From positions 141,617-205,616 of the forward strand of contig NZ_JAFFSX010000022.1 in the NCBI RefSeq assembly GCF_017948485.1: a stretch of 64,000 nt of DNA. The letters run 5' to 3'. The DNA comes from Streptomyces sp. GESEQ-35. GTDB taxonomy: Bacteria > Actinomycetota > Actinomycetes > Streptomycetales > Streptomycetaceae. Shown in pieces: positions 59,312 to 64,000 of the stretch; the stretch's first letter is position 1; each line of letters begins with the position of its first letter. Below the pieces are notes generated by a model. That model ran no database searches, was not told where the DNA came from, and saw nothing but the letters and a program-made list of their open reading frames with translations. Both the position numbers and the translations under genes were made by a program.

Positions 59312-60262
59312 ATGGCGTACGACCTGATCACCATGGGACGGATCGGCGTGGACCTCTATCCGCTCCAGACGGGCGTCCCGCTGCCGCAGGTGACGACCTT
59401 CGGCAAGTTCCTCGGCGGCTCGGCGACCAACGTCGCGGTGGCCGCGGCCCGCCTCGGCCGCCGTACCGCCGTGATCACGCGTACCGGAGACGACCCGTTC
59501 GGCACGTACCTCCACGAGGCCCTGCGTGACTTCGGCGTCGACGACCGCTGGGTCACCCCGGTCGCCGGGCTGCCGACCCCCGTGACCTTCTGCGAGGTCT
59601 TCCCGCCGGACGACTTCCCGCTGTACTTCTACCGCCGTCCCAAGGCCCCGGACCTGGAGATCGACGCCCATGAGCTCGATCTCGACGCGATCCGCGAGGC
59701 GAGCATCTTCTGGGTGACCGGCACGGGCCTGAGCGAGGAGCCCAGCCGTACGGCGACCCTCGCGGCCCTCGCGCACCGGGCCAAGGCCGGTACGACGGTC
59801 TTCGACCTCGACTGGCGCCCCATGTTTTGGAGCGACCCGGACGCGGCCCGCCCCTTCTACGCCGAAGCCCTCCGCCACACCACCGTCGCGGTCGGCAACC
59901 TCGACGAGGTGGAGGTCGCCACCGGCGTCCGTGAGCCGCACGCCGCGGCCCGCGCCCTCCTCGACGCCGGTGTGGAACTGGCCGTCGTCAAGCAGGGCCC
60001 CAAGGGTGTCCTCGCGGTCAACAGCAAGGGCGAGAGCGCCGAAGTCCCGCCCCTCCCCGTGAACGTCCTCAACGGCCTTGGCGCCGGTGACGCCTTCGGC
60101 GGTTCCCTCTGCCACGGCCTCCTCGCGGGCTGGGACCTGGAGAAGATCATGCGGCACGCCAACGCGGCCGGCGCCATCGTCGCCTCCCGGCTGGAGTGCT
60201 CCTCCGCGATGCCGACACCGGTCGAAGTGGAAGCCGCCCTGACCGCGGGAGCCGTGCTGTGA
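59312..60262 (+). CDS. iolC: 5-dehydro-2-deoxygluconokinase IolC
   Basis: A 316-residue PfkB-family kinase that phosphorylates 2-deoxy-5-keto-gluconate in myo-inositol breakdown. FGKFLGGSATNVAVAAARLG is the sugar-binding region, DLDWRPMFWSDP is characteristic of IolC, and NGLGAGDAFGGSLCHGL contains the catalytic Asp. The start is ATG at 59312. It overlaps the next gene by 4 bp and leads the operon that runs to the window edge. Confidence 0.92.
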   Translation: MAYDLITMGRIGVDLYPLQTGVPLPQVTTFGKFLGGSATNVAVAAARLGRRTAVITRTGDDPFGTYLHEALRDFGVDDRWVTPVAGLPTPVTFCEVFPPDDFPLYFYRRPKAPDLEIDAHELDLDAIREASIFWVTGTGLSEEPSRTATLAALAHRAKAGTTVFDLDWRPMFWSDPDAARPFYAEALRHTTVAVGNLDEVEVATGVREPHAAARALLDAGVELAVVKQGPKGVLAVNSKGESAEVPPLPVNVLNGLGAGDAFGGSLCHGLLAGWDLEKIMRHANAAGAIVASRLECSSAMPTPVEVEAALTAGAVL

Positions 60263-61140
60263 GCGTCGACATCGAGGCGCTGGTCCGCACCCGCAGCCAA
60301 CACCCCGAGGCGATCGCCGAAGCGGCCGCCCGCCGCCGGCGCCGCCCGCTCATCGGCGACTCCGGCCGTCTGATGATCGTCGCCGCCGACCACCCCGCCC
60401 GCGGCGCGCTCGGCGTCGGCGACCGCAAGTTCGCCATGGCCAACCGCGTCGACCTGCTCGAACGCCTCTGCCTGGCCCTCGCCAGACCCGGCGTCGACGG
60501 TGTCCTCGCCACCGCCGACATCCTGGACGACCTGCTGCTGCTCGGCGCCCTGGACGGCAAGGTCGTCATGGGCTCGATGAACCGCGGCGGCCTCCAGGGC
60601 GCCTCCTTCGAACTCGACGACCGCTTCACCGGCCACCGCCCCCAGGACATCGAGCGCCTCGGCTTCGACGCGGGCAAGCTGCTGCTGCGGATCGACTACG
60701 ACGACCCGGGCTCCCTCACCACCCTGGAGTCCACGGCCCGCGCGATCGACGACATGGCCGCCCGCGGGCTCCCGTTGTTCGTCGAACCGTTCATCAGCCT
60801 TCGTACGGCCGAGGGGAGACTCCGGAACGATCTCTCCGCCGACGCCGTCACCAAGTCGATCGCCATCGCCTCCGGTCTGGGCGGCAGCTCGGCATACACC
60901 TGGCTGAAGGTTCCCGTCACCGACAACCCGGACGACATGGCGCGGGTGATGGAGACCTCCACGCTGCCCGCCGTGCTGCTGGGCGGGGATGTCGGCGACG
61001 ACCAGGACGGCGCGTACGAGAAGTGGCGCGGCGCCCTCCAACTGCCCACGGTCCGTGGTCTGGTGGTCGGCCGTTCGCTGCTGTACCCGGCGGACGGCGA
61101 TGTGGCCGCCGCCGTGGACACCGCCGTAGGACTGCTGTGA
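60259..61140 (+). CDS. Cgl0159-family (beta/alpha)8-barrel protein, aldolase-like
   Basis: A 293-residue predicted aldolase-type barrel. LMIVAADHPARGALGVGDRK begins it; later GKVVMGSMNRGG, LLLRIDYDDPGSLTTLE and SSAYTWLKVPVTDN (Lys as possible Schiff-base residue) fit the class I aldolase/LacD-like fold. The family occurs in actinobacterial inositol clusters. It probably replaces IolJ, the aldolase that splits 2-deoxy-5-keto-gluconate 6-phosphate. The GTG start overlaps iolC (GTGA). Confidence 0.82.
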   Translation: MSVDIEALVRTRSQHPEAIAEAAARRRRRPLIGDSGRLMIVAADHPARGALGVGDRKFAMANRVDLLERLCLALARPGVDGVLATADILDDLLLLGALDGKVVMGSMNRGGLQGASFELDDRFTGHRPQDIERLGFDAGKLLLRIDYDDPGSLTTLESTARAIDDMAARGLPLFVEPFISLRTAEGRLRNDLSADAVTKSIAIASGLGGSSAYTWLKVPVTDNPDDMARVMETSTLPAVLLGGDVGDDQDGAYEKWRGALQLPTVRGLVVGRSLLYPADGDVAAAVDTAVGLL

Positions 61141-61147
61141 GGGCCGC

Positions 61148-61969
61148 ATGAGCAACGAGCTGTACGTTCCGAAGGGCACCACCGCCGACGCGTACTACGC
61201 GCTCGACATCGACCCCAAGCTGGCCGGCTGGACCCACTCCAGCCTGCGGATCGTCGAGCTGGAGGCGGGTGGTTCGCACACCTTCACCACCGGTGACAGC
61301 GAGTGGATCGTGGTGCCGCTCAACGGTGGTTGCACGGTGCAAGTGGAGGACGAAGTATTCGAACTCCTGGGTCGCAAGGACGTGTTCGCGTCGGTTTCCG
61401 ACTTCGCGTACGCGCCCCGTGACGCCCGGGTACAGATCGCCTCCGGCGCGGGAGGCCGCTTCGCCCTGGCAGGAGCGAAGTGCGAGCGACGACTCCCCGC
61501 CCGCTACGGCCCCGCGCCGGAGGTTCCCGTCGAGCAGCGCGGCAGCGGCAACTGCACACGCCAGGTGCGCAACTTCGCCTCCGCCGACGCGTTCGCGTGC
61601 GACAAGCTCATCGCGGTCGAGGTGATCACGCCCGGCGGCAACTGGTCCTCGTATCCGCCGCACAAGCACGACGAGCACCGGCCGGGTGAGGAAGTGGAGC
61701 TCGAGGAGATCTACTACTTCGAGATCGACGGTCCGAACGGCTTCGGCTATCAGCGCGTATCTCCCTCTCGTGAGGGCGGATCCGACGTCCTCGCGGAGGT
61801 CCGCTCCGGAGACGCCGTCCTCGTCCCCGACGGATGGCACGGCCCGTCGATCGCCGAGCCCGGCCACGACATGTACTACCTGAACGTCATGGCGGGGCCC
61901 GGCGAGACGCGGGAGTGGCGGATCTGCTTCCACCCGGACCACGTAGAAAGCACTGGGGGTTACCGATGA
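61148..61969 (+). CDS. iolB: 5-deoxy-glucuronate isomerase IolB
   Basis: A 273-residue bicupin. Metal-binding motif blocks are SSYPPHKHDEHRPGEEVELE and VLVPDGWHGPSIAEPGHDMY, with conserved His and Glu ligands. It converts 5-deoxy-glucuronate to 2-deoxy-5-keto-gluconate. The ATG at 61148 follows the previous stop by 7 bp. Its stop overlaps iolD by 4 bp. Confidence 0.94.
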   Translation: MSNELYVPKGTTADAYYALDIDPKLAGWTHSSLRIVELEAGGSHTFTTGDSEWIVVPLNGGCTVQVEDEVFELLGRKDVFASVSDFAYAPRDARVQIASGAGGRFALAGAKCERRLPARYGPAPEVPVEQRGSGNCTRQVRNFASADAFACDKLIAVEVITPGGNWSSYPPHKHDEHRPGEEVELEEIYYFEIDGPNGFGYQRVSPSREGGSDVLAEVRSGDAVLVPDGWHGPSIAEPGHDMYYLNVMAGPGETREWRICFHPDHVESTGGYR

Positions 61970-63849
61970 CCTCAACGACGAGGCTGACGGTCGCGCAGGC
62001 GCTGGTGCGCTTCCTCGCCGCGCAGTACACGGAGCGGGACGGCGTCCGCCGCCGCCTGATCGACGCCACCTGGGGCATCTTCGGCCACGGCAACGTCGCC
62101 GGACTCGGCCAGGCACTGATCGAGTACGGCGATGACATGCCGTACCACCAGGGCCGCAACGAGCAGTCCATGGTGCACGCGGCGATCGGTTACGCGCGTC
62201 AGTCGAACCGTCTGTCCACGCACGCGGTGACGACCTCCATCGGCCCCGGCGCGACGAATCTCGTCACCGGCGCCGCCCTCGCCACGATCAACCACCTCCC
62301 GGTCCTGCTCCTCCCCGGCGACACCTTCGCCACCCGCCCCGCCGACCCGGTCCTCCAGCAGCTCGAAGTCCCGTACGCGGGCGATGTGTCGGTCAACGAC
62401 AGCCTGCGCCCGGTGTCGAAGTACTTCGACCGGATCCACCGCCCCGAAGCGCTGATGCCGGCGGCCCTCCAGGCGATGCGCGTGCTCACCGACCCGGTGG
62501 AGACCGGCGCGGTGACGCTCGCTCTCCCGCAGGACGTTCAGGCCGAGGCGTACGACTGGCCGGACGAGTTCTTCGCCGAGCGGACCTGGGTCGTACGACG
62601 GCCCGGAGCCGACCCGACGGAACTCGCCGAGGCCGTGACGGCGATCCGCGCGGCTCGGCGGCCGCTGGTCGTGGCCGGCGGCGGGGTCCACCACAGCCGC
62701 GCCGAGGAGGCGCTGGAGGAGTTCGCCCGCACCACCGGCATTCCGGTCGCCTCGACGCAGGCGGGCAAGGGCTCACTCCGCTTCGACCACCCGCAGGACG
62801 TGGGCGCCGTCGGCCACACCGGCACGGCGACGGCGGACGAACTCGCCCGCACCGCCGACCTGGTGATCGGTGTCGGCACCCGGTACACGGACTTCACCAC
62901 CGCCTCCGGCACGCTGTTCGTGAACCCGGGCGTCCGCTTCCTCAACCTCAACATCGCCTCGTACGACGGCCACAAGCTGTCCGGCCTGCCGCTGATCGCG
63001 GACGCCCGCAGCGGTCTCGCCGAGCTGACCGGGGCGCTTCAGACGCACGACCACCGGGTCACGGAGGCGTACGTCACGGAGTACAGCGAGGACAAGGAGC
63101 GCTGGGAGCAGCGCGTCGACGCCTGCTTCGAGGCCGAGGAGCCCGACGTACGGCCGACGCAGCCGCAGGTCATCGGCGCCCTGGACGCCGTCGTCGACGA
63201 GTCGGACATCATCATCAACGCGGCCGGTTCGCTCCCGGGCGATCTGCACAAGCTGTGGCGGGCGCGGTCGGCGGACCAGTACCACCTGGAGTACGGCTAC
63301 TCCTGCATGGGCTACGAGATCCCGGCCGCGATCGGTGTGAAGCTCGCGGCACCCGACCGGCCCGTCTGGGCGCTGGTCGGCGACGGCACCTATCTGATGA
63401 TGCCGACGGAGATCGTGACGGCCGTGCAGGAGGGCATCGCGATCAAGATGCTGCTCGTGCAGAACCACGGGTACGCGTCGATCGGCGGTCTGTCGGAGTC
63501 GGTGGGCGGCGAGCGGTTCGGCACCGCGTACCGCTTCCGGGCGGAGGACGGTACGTACGCGGGCGCTCCGCTGCCGGTGGATCTCGCCGCCAACGCGGCC
63601 AGCCTCGGCATGCGCGTGCTGCGCGCGAAGACCGTGGCCGACCTGCGGGAGGCGCTCGCCGAGGCGCGCGCCGCCGACATTCCCACATGTGTCTACGTCG
63701 AGACCGAAACGGCAGACACAGTGTCGGGCGCGCCTCCGGCGCAAGCCTGGTGGGATGTACCTGTGGCCGAGACCGCGACCCGACCGTCGGCGGTGAAGGC
63801 CCGCGAGGAGTACGACCGGCACGTCTCTACCCGACGCCGCCATCTGTGA
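61966..63849 (+). CDS. iolD: trihydroxycyclohexane-1,2-dione acylhydrolase IolD
   Basis: A 627-residue TPP-dependent ring-opening hydrolase of inositol breakdown. The N-terminal signature ATWGIFGHGNVAGLGQALIE and catalytic YHQGRNEQSMVHAAIGYAR (with Glu) mark IolD; the C-terminal TPP motif is VGDGTYLMMP...VQNHGYASIG. It opens the ring to 5-deoxy-glucuronate, the substrate of IolB encoded just before it. The ATG at 61966 follows CTGGGGGT. Confidence 0.95.
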   Translation: MTSTTRLTVAQALVRFLAAQYTERDGVRRRLIDATWGIFGHGNVAGLGQALIEYGDDMPYHQGRNEQSMVHAAIGYARQSNRLSTHAVTTSIGPGATNLVTGAALATINHLPVLLLPGDTFATRPADPVLQQLEVPYAGDVSVNDSLRPVSKYFDRIHRPEALMPAALQAMRVLTDPVETGAVTLALPQDVQAEAYDWPDEFFAERTWVVRRPGADPTELAEAVTAIRAARRPLVVAGGGVHHSRAEEALEEFARTTGIPVASTQAGKGSLRFDHPQDVGAVGHTGTATADELARTADLVIGVGTRYTDFTTASGTLFVNPGVRFLNLNIASYDGHKLSGLPLIADARSGLAELTGALQTHDHRVTEAYVTEYSEDKERWEQRVDACFEAEEPDVRPTQPQVIGALDAVVDESDIIINAAGSLPGDLHKLWRARSADQYHLEYGYSCMGYEIPAAIGVKLAAPDRPVWALVGDGTYLMMPTEIVTAVQEGIAIKMLLVQNHGYASIGGLSESVGGERFGTAYRFRAEDGTYAGAPLPVDLAANAASLGMRVLRAKTVADLREALAEARAADIPTCVYVETETADTVSGAPPAQAWWDVPVAETATRPSAVKAREEYDRHVSTRRRHL

Positions 63850-63863
63850 AGGAGTTCTTGGTC

Positions 63864-64000
63864 ATGACGAAGATCGTCAACCACTGGATCGGCGGCAAGA
63901 CCGTCGAAGGCGCGTCGGGTACGTACGGGCCGGTCACCGACCCTGCCACCGGCGTGGTCACCACGAAGGTCGCGTTCGCGACCGTCGACGAGGTCGACGC
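63864..64000 (+). CDS. mmsA: methylmalonate-semialdehyde dehydrogenase, N-terminal part
   Basis: The first 45 codons before the window edge read KIVNHWIGGKTVEGASG and YGPVTDPATGVVTTKVAFAT, the typical start of CoA-acylating (methyl)malonate-semialdehyde dehydrogenase (MmsA/IolA). It would convert malonate semialdehyde to acetyl-CoA, the end of the inositol pathway. The ATG at 63864 has AAGGAG 9 bases upstream and lies 14 bp after iolD. The gene is cut by the window. Confidence 0.85.
   Translation, partial: MTKIVNHWIGGKTVEGASGTYGPVTDPATGVVTTKVAFATVDEVD

Overview
The window is chromosomal DNA from a Streptomyces or a very close actinomycete. The evidence is a very high G+C content with strong third-position bias, frequent GTG and TTG starts, many 4-bp ATGA/GTGA gene overlaps, a complete conservon (sensor kinase-like protein, roadblock protein, DUF742 protein, Ras-like GTPase), Tat-type signal peptides, and copies of the GC-rich palindromic repeat common between Streptomyces genes. 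No rRNA, tRNA or CRISPR array is visible. About 51 protein-coding genes are supported, almost all intact.

Region by region. 57-7088: a phosphatase-family gene and a PucR regulator face a sodium:solute symporter, a ureohydrolase (agmatinase/guanidinobutyrase type) and a TPP enzyme, which look like one uptake-and-degradation module for a guanidino compound. 7101-19417: cell-surface and secreted functions (endonuclease I, a GT39 membrane glycosyltransferase, an EamA exporter, a class A beta-lactamase-like hydrolase, a phytase-like esterase, a fused two-unit ABC exporter, a small secreted protein, an S37 peptidase). 19479-24301: a conservon and a lipoprotein. 24411-31024: a Tat-exported GH3 enzyme, a divergent EPSP synthase, a GNAT protein, an RBBP9/YdeN hydrolase, a TIM-barrel isomerase and a MarR-GNAT fusion.

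31203-37264 is the most unusual stretch. An IS200/IS605-type element carrying only tnpB lies between a TetR gene and what looks like that gene's operator. The tnpB is interrupted by a small palindrome that brings in a stop codon inside the zinc ribbon. Two more copies of the operator sit on the promoter of a PaoABC-like, Tat-exported molybdenum aldehyde oxidoreductase operon.

37501-43176 holds a LacI-controlled sugar operon (Gfo/Idh oxidoreductase, DUF993 protein, isomerase) and an AraC regulator. 43428-49262 is a ribose operon (rbsR-rbsA-rbsCB fusion-rbsK-rbsD). 49412-57887 holds a RecD2 helicase, citrate synthase with a duplicated 3' end, copper export (copA-copZ with a CsoR-type operator), a zinc alcohol dehydrogenase and a tiny BldC/excisionase-like DNA-binding protein. 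58235-64000 is a myo-inositol catabolism cluster (iolE-like gene divergent from iolC, a Cgl0159-type aldolase-fold gene, iolB, iolD, and the start of mmsA/iolA) that runs off the right edge.

The strongest leads are the TetR/operator/TnpB arrangement, the mobile-repeat and 12-residue-repeat expansions inside the PucR reading frame, the synonymous duplicate of the citrate synthase 3' end, the RbsC-RbsB fusion, and a minus-strand U-tract terminator with no gene feeding it.
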